Counted from the first letter of the stretch, positions 33,596 through 45,822 are shown. The stretch is 64,000 nt of DNA from Vicia villosa (GCF_029867415.1 NW_026705298.1:248001-312000); one strand, 5' to 3'. A program made the numbers and translations. The notes: generated by a model from the letters alone, not told the origin.

Positions 33596-35239
33596 ATGGC
33601 TGACCAAGAGCAACACAACATGGAAGTTAGGATGGAAATCGACGAGTTGAAGGGAAGCATCACCAAGCTCACTGAGATGATGCAAGTGCTAATAGCTAGG
33701 GATGCTGAACCCCAAAGAACTGTCATAGCTGAAGTCTCCGAAGCTGTTGAGGATCCCATTCCCGTTCAGAGGCCACCTTCTACCTGGCCAGAATTTGGTT
33801 TACCACCTGGTTATACTCCCCCATTCGCGAATACTTTGGGAGTAGGACTTTCTGCGCAACAAATTGCACCAATACCAGTCGCCGCTGAACAGTCATCGAT
33901 TGTTCACACTACTGTTCAACCTACTTTCAACAATCCTCCTTTTGTCTATCATGTTGATGATTCCGAACGTGGTGATCAAGAACACAACCACGAGGTGGAG
34001 GAAGTGAAAGAAAAGTACAATGTCCTCGAGAAAAGGTTGAAAGCTGTTGAAGGAAATGACATTTTTGGATTTGATACCATGAACCTCTGCTTGGTTTCTG
34101 ACTTGACTGTACCTGCAAAGTTCAAAGTCCCTGAATTCGAAAAGTACAAGGGGCATACTTGTCCTAAAGATCATCTGACTATGTACTTTCGCAAGATGGC
34201 CGATTATGCCAACAATGACAAATTGCTTGTTCACATCTTTCAAGATAGCTTGGCTGGAGCTTCTCTGAAATGGTACATGAGTTTGAAGAGGGAGCATATC
34301 CAAACATGGAGAGACTTAGGCGAAGCTTTCCTGAAACAATACAAGTACAACATGGACTTAGCCCCTGATCGCAGACAACTTCAGACTATGACCATGAGAG
34401 ATAGAGAAACTTTCAAAGTGTATGCCCAACGCTGGAGAGAGCTAGCTGCTCAAGTCGAACCTCCTCTTGCTGAAAAAGAGCTTACTGGTATGTTTATGGA
34501 TACCTTGCAGCCAGTTTTCTATGAGAAAATGATTGGAAGTGTCTCTTCTAGCTTTGCTGACCTGGTCATTATTGGAGAAAGGGTCGAAGAAGGCTTGAAA
34601 AATGGCAGGATTGTCAATGCTGCTGAATCTTCCAATAACAACCAAACAAAGAGATTCCCTGGAAACTTCCATAGAAAGAAAGAAGGTGAAACTAATGTTG
34701 TTGTGACTAGTGGTGAAGGACCTCAAAATCCACAACCTTATCAAGTTCCAACTTATCCACAAGCACCATTCATGCCTTACTATCAGTATCCACATGTTGC
34801 AGCTGCTCAACATCAACAACCATACATCCCAATGCCATCGCATCAACAACCATGGAACGCTTCTCATCAGAATGCTTCACAAAGTGCTCCTCAGAATGCT
34901 CAACAAAATCAGAATAGGCAGCAGAATCAGGATAGGCCTCAGAAAGATCCGCCAAAGGAGCCTCGCCGCATCGACCCAATTCCAATGACTTACACTGAAT
35001 TGTGGCCTGCACTAATCCATAAGTCGTTGATAGCTCCTAGGCCAACTAAAGCTCCAACTCCACCGTTCTCCAAAGGATATAATCCTAATGCTAAATGTGC
35101 TTTTCATAGTGGAGTAGTTGGTCATTCCATTGAAGACTGTTGGGTTCTGAAGGAGAAGGTTCAAGATCTGATCGAAAGCAAGATGCTCACCTTCCGAGAT
35201 ATTAATCCGAATGTGGTCACTAATCCCCTACCCCATTGA
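33596..35239 (+). CDS. Gag protein of the gag-only retrotransposon
   Basis: 547 aa, uninterrupted. The frame is open from further upstream, but the first ATG is at 33596; 33548 is a TTG. The N terminus is charged ('MEVRMEIDELKGSITKLTEM') and coiled-coil-like. The retrotransposon gag domain lies at about residues 175-290 ('KFKVPEFEKYKGHTCPKDHL', 'DSLAGASLKWYMSL', 'YAQRWRELAAQVEPPL'). A Gln/Pro/Asn-rich linker (~375-455) follows, then a Cys/His motif near residue 500 ('CAFHSGVVGHSIEDCW'), which in Ogre/Tat proteins sits between gag and protease. The frame stops soon after, at the place where protease would begin. Gag would form the particle that packages the RNA. An intact frame in a young element suggests recent function. 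Confidence 0.92.
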   Translation: MADQEQHNMEVRMEIDELKGSITKLTEMMQVLIARDAEPQRTVIAEVSEAVEDPIPVQRPPSTWPEFGLPPGYTPPFANTLGVGLSAQQIAPIPVAAEQSSIVHTTVQPTFNNPPFVYHVDDSERGDQEHNHEVEEVKEKYNVLEKRLKAVEGNDIFGFDTMNLCLVSDLTVPAKFKVPEFEKYKGHTCPKDHLTMYFRKMADYANNDKLLVHIFQDSLAGASLKWYMSLKREHIQTWRDLGEAFLKQYKYNMDLAPDRRQLQTMTMRDRETFKVYAQRWRELAAQVEPPLAEKELTGMFMDTLQPVFYEKMIGSVSSSFADLVIIGERVEEGLKNGRIVNAAESSNNNQTKRFPGNFHRKKEGETNVVVTSGEGPQNPQPYQVPTYPQAPFMPYYQYPHVAAAQHQQPYIPMPSHQQPWNASHQNASQSAPQNAQQNQNRQQNQDRPQKDPPKEPRRIDPIPMTYTELWPALIHKSLIAPRPTKAPTPPFSKGYNPNAKCAFHSGVVGHSIEDCWVLKEKVQDLIESKMLTFRDINPNVVTNPLPH

Positions 35240-37264
35240 GTGTCGAATCAAAAGGGATGTTCCTAAAGCCAGATATCAGACGGGAAAGCTCATCCTTGCT
35301 GCTGATAGTTACTAGGCCTTTGTCTTTTTCATTTCTTAATTTTCCTTGTTTGTACTGTGTTTTGTCGCATTTGAATTCTGTAATCCTTAATCGTAATTTT
35401 AATGAAATGAGCATTGCATTTGTTTTGAGTCAATCATAACGTGTTTCTCTTTCTTTATTTCCGTATCACTTACACAAATTCAAAAAATACAAAAATTGTG
35501 CTTTTCCATTTCATTTTCTTTATCAACTTTCTGTCTAAGCAAGATTTGAGGGAGTATGATGAAAAACGGATATCCAATTTGCATCAGTGTGCTTTCAAAT
35601 AAGACTTTGTTGATGATGTACAGGCATTCTTTCAAATCCCCAAACACTGGAGATATAAGGATGATAATCCCTCGTTAACCCCTTTGAGCCTTAGAAGTAG
35701 GTGTATTCTTTTTGCACGAAATTTGAACCCTTAATAAAAAAACCTGGGGCAGGGTAGTTGTTCAGTTACAATGACTAATTCATAAGATTTCCAAGAGAAT
35801 CGTTTCATGGGAACAATTCCCGACCAAAGGTTCAATCCTCTCTTCGTACACAATGTCGAAGGAGACCTACAACAGTTGTTTCCATTGAACCATCAACGTG
35901 GTAGTCATCATTTTCAATCCCTTTCAGATTATTGGACAAGTGTCACACAAGTTGTTCAAACAAAAAAAAAATCAAAGAAAAGCCCGCTAAGTCAAAACCT
36001 AAAAAGGAGACTTAGGCAAAAATAATAAGGATACAAAAGTCAAAAAAAAAAGAGATCAAAAGATCATTGTCAAAAGCAAGAACAAACTTGTGTGACTGTC
36101 AAAGAAGAATAGGTGACTGCCACCTTAGAACTCATTGGTTCTCAAACATCGTCTGCAAATTCTCTTGGAAGTCGAATACTTGTAAGAGTTAACTGAACTT
36201 AGGACTGGAGTACATCACGAAGAATGGGTGGGTTTAAAATAATTTTTTTAGCCTAAATCCTTTGTTTCTTAAACCGTGAACCTGACCACGTTACAACCTC
36301 CAAAAGTCCTAATTGAAGCAAGGTTTCTTTTGAAAGCATACTAAAGCAAGGTTGCGTTAACCTGACTCCTGAATACTTGCTAATCATTTGTTTTGATACC
36401 ACGATATCACATCATCTTTCACAACTTGAATTTCAAACTTCCATTGCATCCTCATTGGGATCTATTCATCGTATACCACAGTTTCATTTCAATAAATGAT
36501 TTGTTTTTAAAACTTGCATGCACGTCGCATTAAAATTACCATTTTGAATAGAATAGTTTCATTTGTAAGTAAGCACTTTCCATCAAGGAAGTTCCAACAA
36601 TGGAAATCATTCGAAGAGCCTAAAGTGGCATCAGCAAAGTCACATCACTTCAAAAGTCCATCATTCAGGGGCATTTCATTTCAAAGTTCCCAAATACTGG
36701 AGCATGTCATATCAGGATCATCAGTTTGAATCCAAAACTTTGTTGAAGCAAATTTCTCCATAGACTCAGCATTCTGGGGCAAATCAAGGCCAAGACCTTT
36801 CCTTCAAGCAGTCCAAGCAGACTATGCCATATCAAGTAGTCCTCAAACTCAGAATTGGTGTCGGGAATTATGCTTGCACAAACTCTTACCAAGGGATTCT
36901 TTCCACCTCACAAAAACCATTACCCTTCATTGGGGCACATTTCAAAATATTCCAAACCACAAAATTCATTCATAGCATGCATTCATTAAATCATGCATAT
37001 CATTCATGGGGCAATCTCCCACAACATGCAAATCCAAAAAAAAATCAATCTTGCTCGATCTTTTCCATTGAAAATCAAGCATGGTCCACCATGGACATCC
37101 AAAAAATGCATTGCCCATTGGCATCCACCCATCCAGTAAATTCATTACTTGCATTAATCAACCATCATACATCATTACACGTGCATCAATTTGCACAAAA
37201 GGAAAAACAAGGATATCTCATGCATAAGCACAAAGCATGCATAGGATATCATTATCTTCTTGAG
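35240..37264. other. Non-coding spacer of the gag-only element
   Basis: No pol motif in any frame. The stretch has short repeated phrases ('tcatttcaaagttcc', 'aaatactggagcat', 'gggcaaatcaagg') that resemble decayed tandem repeats. In full-length relatives, pol would occupy this place. Confidence 0.6.
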
Positions 37265-38345
37265 CCAACCCATTGGTTGAAAATCAATCATTATTTCCTT
37301 GTCTTTTGAATCAACCCATCGGTTGAGAATAATCTTTCTCTTGTTGTCAGCCCATTGGTTGAAATTTATCACTTACTTCCTCAACTCATTGGTTGAAATT
37401 TCAGTCTTATTTCCCAGTTAACATAAGTAAACTCATTGGTTGAAATCAATTTCTTCATACCCTCATCATCTCATTGGTTGATGGCAGCTTCATTTCTGTT
37501 CTGATCGTACTCGACTCATTGGTTGTGGACGACGTGTCAACTCTCATCAGCTCAATTGTTGATGTCAGTTATGTCTTTTTTTCAACTCATTGGTTGATAA
37601 TGAATTGTTTGTTTACTTACATTAACCTAATGGTTAATTTTAGTTATGTCTTTCTTCAACTTATTGGTTGATAACAAATTGTTTGTTTACTTTCATCAGC
37701 TCAATTGTTGATGTCAGTTATGTCTTTCTTCAACTCATTGGTTGATAACGAATTGTTGTTTACTTACATTAACTTAGTGGTTAATTTTAGTTATGTCTTT
37801 CTTCAACTCATTGGTTGATAACAAATTGTTTGTTTACTTTCATCAGCTCAATTGTTGATGTCAGTTATGTCTTTTTTCAACTCATTGGTTGATAATGAAT
37901 TGTTTGTTTACTTACATTAACCTAATGGTTAATGTTAGTTATGTCTTTCTTCAACTCATTGGTTGATAACAAATTGTTTGTTTACCTTCATCAGCTCAAT
38001 TGTTGATGTCAGTTATGTCTTTCTTCAACTCATTGGTTGATAACGAATTGTTGTTTACTTACATTAACTTAGTGGTTGATATGAGTTATGTCTTTTTTCA
38101 ACTCATTGGTTGATAACGAATTGTTGTTTACCTACATTAATTCATTGGTTGATGTTGGCGTTTCCTGTTTTAATCATACTCGACTCATTGGTTGAGAACG
38201 ATGTGTCGACTTTCATCAGCTTAGTGGTTGGTGTTAGTTTTGTCTTTTTTTCAACTTATTGGTTGATAATGAATTGTTGTTTACCTTCATTAACTTGTTG
38301 GTTAATGTTGGCTGTTCCCTTATTTTAATCAAATCAACTCATTGA
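37265..38345 (+). repeat. Minisatellite in the 3' untranslated region of the gag-only element
   Basis: From 37565 on, a 73-75-bp unit recurs, marked by 'caactcattggttgataac' at about 37582, 37657, 37731, 37805, 37878, 37951, 38026 and 38099. Each unit has two half-repeats, one around 'cattggttgat' and one around 'ttgttgatgtcag' or 'agtggttaatttt'. Before 37565 the units are looser. Variant half-units alternate, giving a higher-order pattern. Confidence 0.92.
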
Positions 38346-38612
38346 TTGAGAACGATTTTTGGTACCATTGCATTTCCCCAGCAAGTTGTTCTCGTTGGAA
38401 CTCCTTCGCGCGATAATTTCATAATCCCCACATATTTTTCATTTCATCTTCATATCCTCAACAAGAATTCATGCATCCATGCATTCACGACATTTCATCG
38501 CATCAAGGGTCAAAATTCAGGTCACTTAGTATTTAATTACCTTTCGCCTTTGATATCTCGAAGATCAAAGTCGTTCGAGTTATCTGGCTAAAGATAATTA
38601 AATAGGGGCATC

Positions 38613-41600
38613 TGTCGCACCCTAAATTTTGACCTAAGTTTTTATCTGATTCATTCGCATTAGCATCAATCGATTCATCTGCATCTAGAATAAGTTTCAA
38701 TTTCACACGTTGCGTTTCTAATAAGTATGAAATTCATAGTTAATTTGTCATCTTTTAATTTTTGCATTAAAATCAATCATAATCATATTTTTTGCATATT
38801 GAATTAAATTTGCATCTTGAATCTAATTTTATCATTGCATATTTTATTTACTTTTAAAAAAAAAAATAAAAAAATTAACTTGCATTTTCTTTTTTTGAAA
38901 TTCTACTTAGATTGGTTTAATGATTAAATCATTATTTAATTATTATTGTTAATTTAAATTAGAGTTAAGGAAAAGCCCATACATTTCATTGAATAGAAAG
39001 AAAATTTGTTTTTTGTTTTCCTCTTCTACAATAGGCCCATTACATAAAAAAAGAAAAAAAGAAAATTTGCTCTGTGCCCCCTTTGTTTTTCCACGCCTCT
39101 GATACTACTGCTCCATCACCAGACCTGCATACCCTGCTCTCCAAACCAGTCCAAAAATACTCTGCAGCAATACTCCAAAACATTCATCTAAATAGCCAAA
39201 CAAAACCTGCACAAGAAAAAGCAACTTATCAGTACATCAAAGTATTCAAATGCTCTCCGGGTTTCCCCCCCAATTTTCATCCCAAAACCCTAATCAGTTA
39301 CCCTATAAAAACACCAACAATCAGCACAACAAGGGGGGAGGAGGGAGCCACCAATAATCAAACCTAAAACCTCTGCTAAATCCCTCATCAACTGCCTCTC
39401 AAAACAAAACTCTGCCAAAGAAAAGAAATGCTGATAACATTACTCGAATATCTCTCACGGTTCTAACCCCACACACATTTTGTCAACCTCAAATTCAAAT
39501 ACACATTCTCCTTCAACAGATCCAAAACCTCATTGTAAATCTCACCATTTTAACCATACTCACGCAGCCCTTTTCAACAACAAACCGCAACTCACCAAAA
39601 CAAAACATTCAACTTCAACACCTCAAACTCTCATAAACCTTAAACTTCAACCTTACACTCATCTCACATTACCATAGACAGATCCTTCAAACACTCAGCA
39701 CACAAACGTAACACAAACACGCTCACTCCCCTCACTGTGTCTTCAAAAACTGAGTCACGCTCAAGCTCGAAATTCACTCGCAAACACATCTATTCAGCAA
39801 GCCGTAAAAGCTCACGGAAACGAAGGAGAGGAGACGAGGAACAGAGAAGAATCAAAAGTGAAGTAAGCATACCTTGTATTGTGTTTCTGTTCTTTAATTT
39901 CTTTTCCATTTACATAATGTAACTTGTAATCATCTGAAATAATGAATTGGGGTTTAGGGATTGTTGGGGATCGGGTTTTGTTTGTTAATTCTCATTGCTT
40001 CATGTTCGCTGGAGAAAATGCGAGATAGAGATAGTACCGAGTGAAAACATAGTAAGAGAGAGTTGCTGCTGTAAGGAAGCTTTGGCTTTGTTTGAAATGA
40101 GAGAATCACGAGAGAGTGAGATCGTGAGATTAGCGAGTGAGAGCCGAGAGAGGCCGAGTCTTTTCTATGTTTGTTAGATTTTGCGATGAACAGAAACAGA
40201 AGAAATCGAGAACGAAAATTGAGAGAGGTGGATAGGTTTCTTAGAGGTTTTGGCCATCTGGGCCGAATCTTCATGACCCGGTTTGGTCTAAATCTCCTCA
40301 TGCGATGCTTCATATGTAAATGGGCCATGGAGGTTTTGGCCTATCTGAATTCATTTTCTTTAAAAAAAAAAACAACTTTGGGCTTAATCTTACAAGGGTC
40401 CAACGCCCCTTCTCAAATTCACACCTCCATTTCAATTTAATTTAAGTTTTAGTTTAGCTATTTCTTTAATATAAATTTAAAACCTCAAAATAATAATTTT
40501 TCATTCAATAACACTCGACCCAATGTCGAGTCCACTTCAAACAATTTCACAATAATCTTGTTCGAACTTCTTTTGTCACAATAAAAAGAAAAAAACTTCA
40601 AAAAATGTTTTAATAATCGAATTGAATTTTGTCAATAATGGTTGAAAAGAGGGGGTTGTACGTACTTGTACAAGTTGCTCTAAAGCATTTAGACGATGGC
40701 CGTTAAGCTTTTGTTTGAATGCTTTGATTCCATTAAAGATCCTTAAAATTCTATTTGTCTCACCTTTCTCTACAAAACGTTTTTTATCAAATCAATTTCG
40801 GTTTATAATGGATTAATCAAGAGGGGGTTGTACGTACTTGTACAAGTTGCTCTAAAGCATTTAGACGATGGCCGTTAAGCTTTTGTTTGAATGCTTGTAT
40901 TCCATTAAAAAACTTCATAAGAACTCAATTTAGCAAATGCTCTTTCAAGTATTCTAGGCGATGGCCGTTAAGCCATTGTTTACGTACTCGAATTCCAATT
41001 TTTCATAAAACACCTATTTCAAACTCATCTTCTCTTTGCCCAAGTGCAAATCTCGCCCAAGTGCGAACCACATTCAAAAACTCGTCTTCCCGCCCAAGTG
41101 CGATTAGACCCATAAAAATCAATCAACAAACTCGTAGTTCGAACTACAATCGCTCTGATTCTTCCATTGAAGATATGTAGGCACAAGACACAATGTCTTG
41201 GCGAGCACACCAATAAAAAAATATAATTTCGTAGCTTAGAACTACAATCGCTCTGATTCTTCCATTGAAGATATGTAGGCACAAGACTCAATTGTCTTGG
41301 CGAGCACAATAATAAAAAACCCAAATCCCGTTTCTTTCTTGTCCATATAATAATTAGAATGCAAGTAGATAATAAACTAACAATCAATCACAAGAATAAC
41401 TAAATGGGTCCCATCGAGTACGATGGAGGTAAAGGGTGCTAATACCTTCCCCTTGCCTAACCGACTCCCGAACCCAAATCTGGTTACGAAGGCCATCTTT
41501 GTCCATTTCATTTCATTTGTGGGTTTTATCAATATTTTCCCATTCCCATTGGAATAAATAAAATTTGGTGGCGACTCTGTTTGATACAATTTCGTGGCGA

Positions 41601-41620
41601 TGATTTTTTGACCCGCGACA
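38613..41620 (+). mobile_element. 3' LTR (3,008 bp) of the gag-only element
   Basis: Reading it against the 5' LTR I see three substitutions (attcaca/attcata near 29883; acgcaac/acgcagc near 30709; ctggcga/ctggaga near 31153) and two homopolymer length changes. The net difference is +1 bp, as the lengths require. Confidence 0.95.
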
Positions 41621-43107
41621 GTCATCACGAGGAGCCTCGGGATCAACCACTCTTTTGTCCAAAAAAATCAAAAAAATGCTAAGCATCGAATCTCAAAGGG
41701 AAGTGGTAGCAATTATGGATAGCGTTGCTCCACCTTCTTGAATGACCCTGATTCAACAGTATATTGAATTAAGCAATCTCCCATCGAACCCATAGAAAGT
41801 AACGTTGGTGAAAAGAAGGGTAGGTGAATACATGGCGGTCGGATGGATTTTGTAAAAAAGAGGCATGTTGACACTTTTGTTGAAGTGCTTAGGGAACGCG
41901 GAAGCCAAGTACGCCCTTCTGGAGGTACATTAAGGGATAGACAAGTAGCATTTCAGAGCTAAAGCATTAGCCAAGACAATTCTGAGAGTCAAGTATTTTT
42001 GGCCGATTATGGTCCGAGATGCCTATGAATACGTGAAAAAATGTGACCAGTGTCAGAGGTATATAGATATTTTCAACTCCTCTGCCACTCAGTTGCATGT
42101 ACTCGTGTCATCATAGCCATTCTTACAATGAGGATTGGATATCCTCGGCTTATTCACCCCAACACCAGGGCAACTCAAGTACCTTATCGTAACTATGGAT
42201 TATTTCACTAAGTGGATCAAGGTCGAGGCATTGGCAAACATCACCGCGACAAATTTCTTAAAGTTCTTCAAAAGGAACGTGTTGGTCATGTCATGGGTGC
42301 CTCAAGCCATTGTGATAGACAGTGGGATGCAGATCATTAAAAAAGATTAAAAAGCCTTTTAGAAGAATTATATATCAAGCAACACTTTGTCTTAGTGGAG
42401 CATCCAAAAACAAACGGTCAGGTCGAGGCGGCCAATCGGGTGATAATAAGGGGTTTGAAGCGAATTTTAGAGGAATTCAAAGGAAATTAGGCCGATGAAA
42501 TTCCTCACGTAATGTAAGCCAACCGTACCACCCCCTGTCAACCACGTGGGAAACCCTTTTCTAACTAACGTATGGGGTAGAAATTGTCATCTTAGTGGAA
42601 ATAGAAAAGTTGAGCTAGATGACAACTAACTTGTTGTCAATAGAAGGTAATGGAAAGGCCATCAGAAAAGAAATCGACCTTTTGGAAAAAAAGATGATGG
42701 TATCCGCCTTCACCAGCGCTGTCGTCAAGAAAATTGTTGCCTCTGGGTATGACCGTCGTGTCCGACCACGGGAATTCCAAATTATGGAATTGGTGCTTCA
42801 AAGAGAAGACATATGAGGGAAAAATACCTAATATGAAAAGCTATCAGCAAATTGGGAAAGGTCCTACCGTGTGCAAGCCAACACCGGGAGGGGAACAGAC
42901 TTTTTGGAGTCCCTCGAAGGAGAACAGGTACTGAGGACGTGGAACATTGCCAAACTAAAACGTTATTACAGTTAAAGATTTATTTATTTGTTCATTTCAC
43001 TATTTCAATGTAACAAATTCACTTCATTATGAATGCAAATATTCATATGTTATTTTTTCTCTATTACACTCTTTTTTTGTCTATGTCTCTTTAGGATCCT
43101 AAAAGCG

Positions 43108-43250
43108 AGGAAATAAAGATTGCACGCATTTCTGCCCAGATAAAAATTGCACGCATTTCTATGTAGACAAATATTACATGTATTTCTACGTAGACAAAGA
43201 TTACACACACTCCTGCGTAGATAAATATTACACGTACTTTTATGTATATG
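43108..43250. repeat. Tandem repeat of about 33 bp in the Tat-type 3' region
   Basis: About four to five units around 'gtagacaaatattacacg' plus 'catttctac'. Degenerate units recur near 43350-43420. Confidence 0.75.
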
Positions 43251-43427
43251 GCACACCCTCCCCCTTCGGATCTAGCTAATCCAATGGCGTTAGACAGTAG
43301 AGCTCAAAGACGTCCACCTCAATCTAAGTCATACCTTGGGGGCAGGCACACACTTCTGCATAGACAAATATTACGCATACTTATGCGTAAATAAAAATTA
43401 CATGTATTTCTGCATAAATGGCGCACC

Positions 43428-43707
43428 CCCCCCCCTCTAGGATTTAGCCAATCCAAGAGTGTTGGAAGGTGGAGCCCGAAGACGTCCACCTCGATCTGAG
43501 TCATACCTCGGGGGTAGGGAGGGGAACCTACCCTTGACCAGGGAATGGTCTTTTGTGATTCGGGGTGCACCCCCCTCTAGGATTTAGCCAATCCAAGAGT
43601 GTTGGAAGGTGGAGCCCGAAGACGTCCACCTCGATCTGAGTCATACCTCGGGGGTAGGGAGGGGAACCTACCCTTGACCAGGGAATGGTCTTTTGTGATT
43701 CGGGGTG
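43428..43707. repeat. Exact tandem duplication, 140-bp unit
   Basis: Two nearly identical units: 'gatttagccaatccaagag' starts at 43441 and again at 43581, and both end with 'gtgattcggggtg'. A third, diverged and shorter relative begins at about 43250. The identity of the two units shows a recent duplication in an otherwise old element. Confidence 0.93.
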
Positions 43708-43849
43708 TAGTATAAATATATGATTACATCTCGTCAGTCTCGCTAGTTCCAAGCTCCACCGCGAAAAGCACAAACACTAAGGATATGCCACGTGCAATGG
43801 CATTTATCCCACTCCGAGATGCCAAGATATGGATATCATGTTTCATGAT

Positions 43850-44240
43850 TATCTTTTTCAAATGATACTATATGAGTCACGATGTACCCCAACTCCTAAC
43901 GAATGGAGTGTTACTACATTTGGTGGTACTTCAGGTGTCACATCCTTATATGGTACCAGATGTCCCAGGAGATCCATCTAGGTAAACTCGTCATGGAATA
44001 CTAGAGAAGAAGCGGACTATGGTTGATCATGTTGTTGATGTGTTGTCTAGATGACTTCGTATCGTGGAGATTGGGCAGACGGGTATAGACAACGAACTAT
44101 TTTCGGATGGGTCTGGACTGAGCGATGTTATAGATAGCAAGATATGGAAGGCACGAGAGGCACTGCAGCACATGAGGCAGCGTAGATACAAGGGGCGCAG
44201 TCCTTCATACGCAGTAGTTTGTAGTTTTTGTATTATGAGC
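43850..44240 (+). pseudogene. Remnant of a plant mobile domain (PMD) protein, C-terminal part
   Basis: Broken plus-strand frames read 'QVSHPYMVPDVPGDPSR', 'DHVVDVLSR', then 'LRIVEIGQTGIDNELF' and 'ALQHMRQRRYKGRS'. The pattern fits the C-terminal tail of the aminotransferase-like plant mobile domain proteins common in legumes, which derive from or travel with transposons. Stops break it. The last part was copied to 54248-54310. Assignment by memory of the family, moderate confidence. Confidence 0.45.
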
Positions 44241-45108
44241 ACAATTTTCTGTTATATTTTATTTTGTACACTAAATTTTGACTTTATTGTGTACTCTGAA
44301 ATTATTAACTTTTATATCATTTTCATATTATTCTAAAAGTAAACTCGATCTTAGGGGTAGGAGACCAAGACTACCGTTTAAGGCCTTAACTTTTTTTACT
44401 TATTTAATATAATGTAATTTAGGAATTTTTTAAATAATTTTGTATATTAACTAAACAGTAATATTTATTTAAAATTTATTTTTATAGACAACAAATGTTT
44501 TTTACCTATTACATCAAAAGAGGCTTAATATTTATTATTTTATTTTTAAAATTTTTGGCAATACTTTTTTTAAATGATTTTTAAAATATGATAAGAATAG
44601 CACTTAAATGAATTGGTTTATTTATTGATAAAGATAAATATTGAGGGAAATTAATTCCAATAATTTCAATAAATAATTTTTCATCTTAAAAAACTTATTA
44701 CAATTCAAATGAAAATATATTAATTTTATTATTATGTTAAAAAATTAATTTTAAATTTTGTCTTAGGACTCAAAATATGTTGGGTCGGTCCTGTCTAAAA
44801 GTGTGTGGTTTTGGATATGCATCTCCGGAATTTGTCTGGTGTGATCACAAAAATGCATCTCCGGATTTCAACATATGGTGTTTTAATGGGTATATATGTG
44901 ATGTACATTGAGTTGTTACGGAGATGGAGCTCCGTAATAAATTTTGAACCATAATGGGTGTTGTTCAATTAGACTGTGTTTGAGAAATATATATGGTGCG
45001 CTTGGAGATGCATTTTTGAAACCTGAGGGGTATTTTCGATTTTGCAGTGAGTGTTTTTCCAACTCATAGGATGAGGTTAGCAATTCTCTAATATATGCTC
45101 AATAGTTA

Positions 45109-45392
45109 CTCTTTCTGTTTTAAAATGACTGACGTTTTAGCAAATAAAATGTTTCAAAATGGCTATCGTTTTAGCAAATAAATTTTGTTTCAAAATGATT
45201 GTCATTCTCACTTTTCAATATAGTAATAATTGTTATTTTTCAATTGTGTTCTTTAACTATTACTCTGGATACTATTTCAAGTACAGTAATAAAGTTAATT
45301 TAATACAAGTGTAATATCTCATAACAATATTATTGCATTCCTTAATCTGTGTACAGAAATCTTAAATGACTGTCAATTTGAAATGGAGGAAA
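45109..45392. mobile_element. Stowaway-like MITE (copy A)
   Basis: The left end CTCTTTCTGTTTTAAAATG and the right end 'caatttgaaatggaggaaa' are inverted relatives of the Stowaway terminus CTCCCTCCGTTTC. TA flanks both sides. Inside, 'tttagcaaataaa' is repeated twice. The duplicated counterpart is 55293-55578, so it inserted before the segmental duplication. Confidence 0.65.
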
Positions 45393-45504
45393 TAAAAACC
45401 AATTAAAGGGTGAAGTCTAGAACTCTATGCCTACTCAAACCCACGTCATTGGACTAATCTCACCAAACCAATATTAATAACAGAAATGATATTCTTACGC
45501 TCAA

Positions 45505-45822
45505 ATGATACACTACACCATATTTACTGTTCACCAATACGGTGAACGGTATTTTATTTAAAAAAAATTAAAATATATAAAAAATATTTTTAAAAATAAA
45601 TAAATTTTCTAGATTAAAAAAAACCGATATAAAAATTATGTGATTAATCAATTTCATCACTTCATTAATTAACACTTTAACTAAAAATTATTTTTAAAAT
45701 TTGAATATTTATTAACCAAACTATAAACTATATTAATCAACTTTTTACACTCAATTAAGCACGGTATCTATAAACCGTGAATTGGGTGAAGGGGTAAAAA
45801 ATAGTGTATGAATTGTATAGCT
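45505..45822. mobile_element. Possible MITE (copy A)
   Basis: 'atgatacactacaccatat' on the left and 'atagtgtatgaattgtat' on the right are loosely inverted. Internal 'gtgaac' and 'gggtgaagg' blocks also face each other. The inside is very AT-rich. The counterpart in copy B is about 55690-56010. Ends are not certain. Confidence 0.35.

Larger units (their letters stand above)
29758..41620 (+). mobile_element. Young gag-only Ogre/Tat-related LTR retrotransposon
   Basis: Bounded by 3-kb LTRs (29758-32764 and 38613-41620) and the GTCAT duplication. After the 5' LTR comes GCTGGCGACTCTGCTGGGGA, like the primer-binding region of Ogre elements. Before the 3' LTR is a purine tract, aaataggggcatc. Inside are one gag gene (33596-35239), a long non-coding stretch and a minisatellite (about 37270-38345). 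No protease, reverse transcriptase, RNase H or integrase was found, so mobility would depend on enzymes from a relative. The near-identical LTRs show recent insertion. Confidence 0.92.
41626..43735 (+). mobile_element. Right part of the decayed Tat-type retrotransposon
   Basis: Continues the element interrupted at 29757. 41980-42060 has an integrase zinc-finger-like 'VKKCDQCQRY'. 42135-42350 has the integrase core start 'LKYLIVTMDYFTKWIKVEAL' and a second block 'AIVIDSGMQI'. 42400-42480 has 'EHPKTNGQVEAANRVI' with the third catalytic position. Stops break it. 42950-43735 is the non-coding 3' part with tandem repeats; a complete 3' LTR could not be delimited. Confidence 0.75.
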
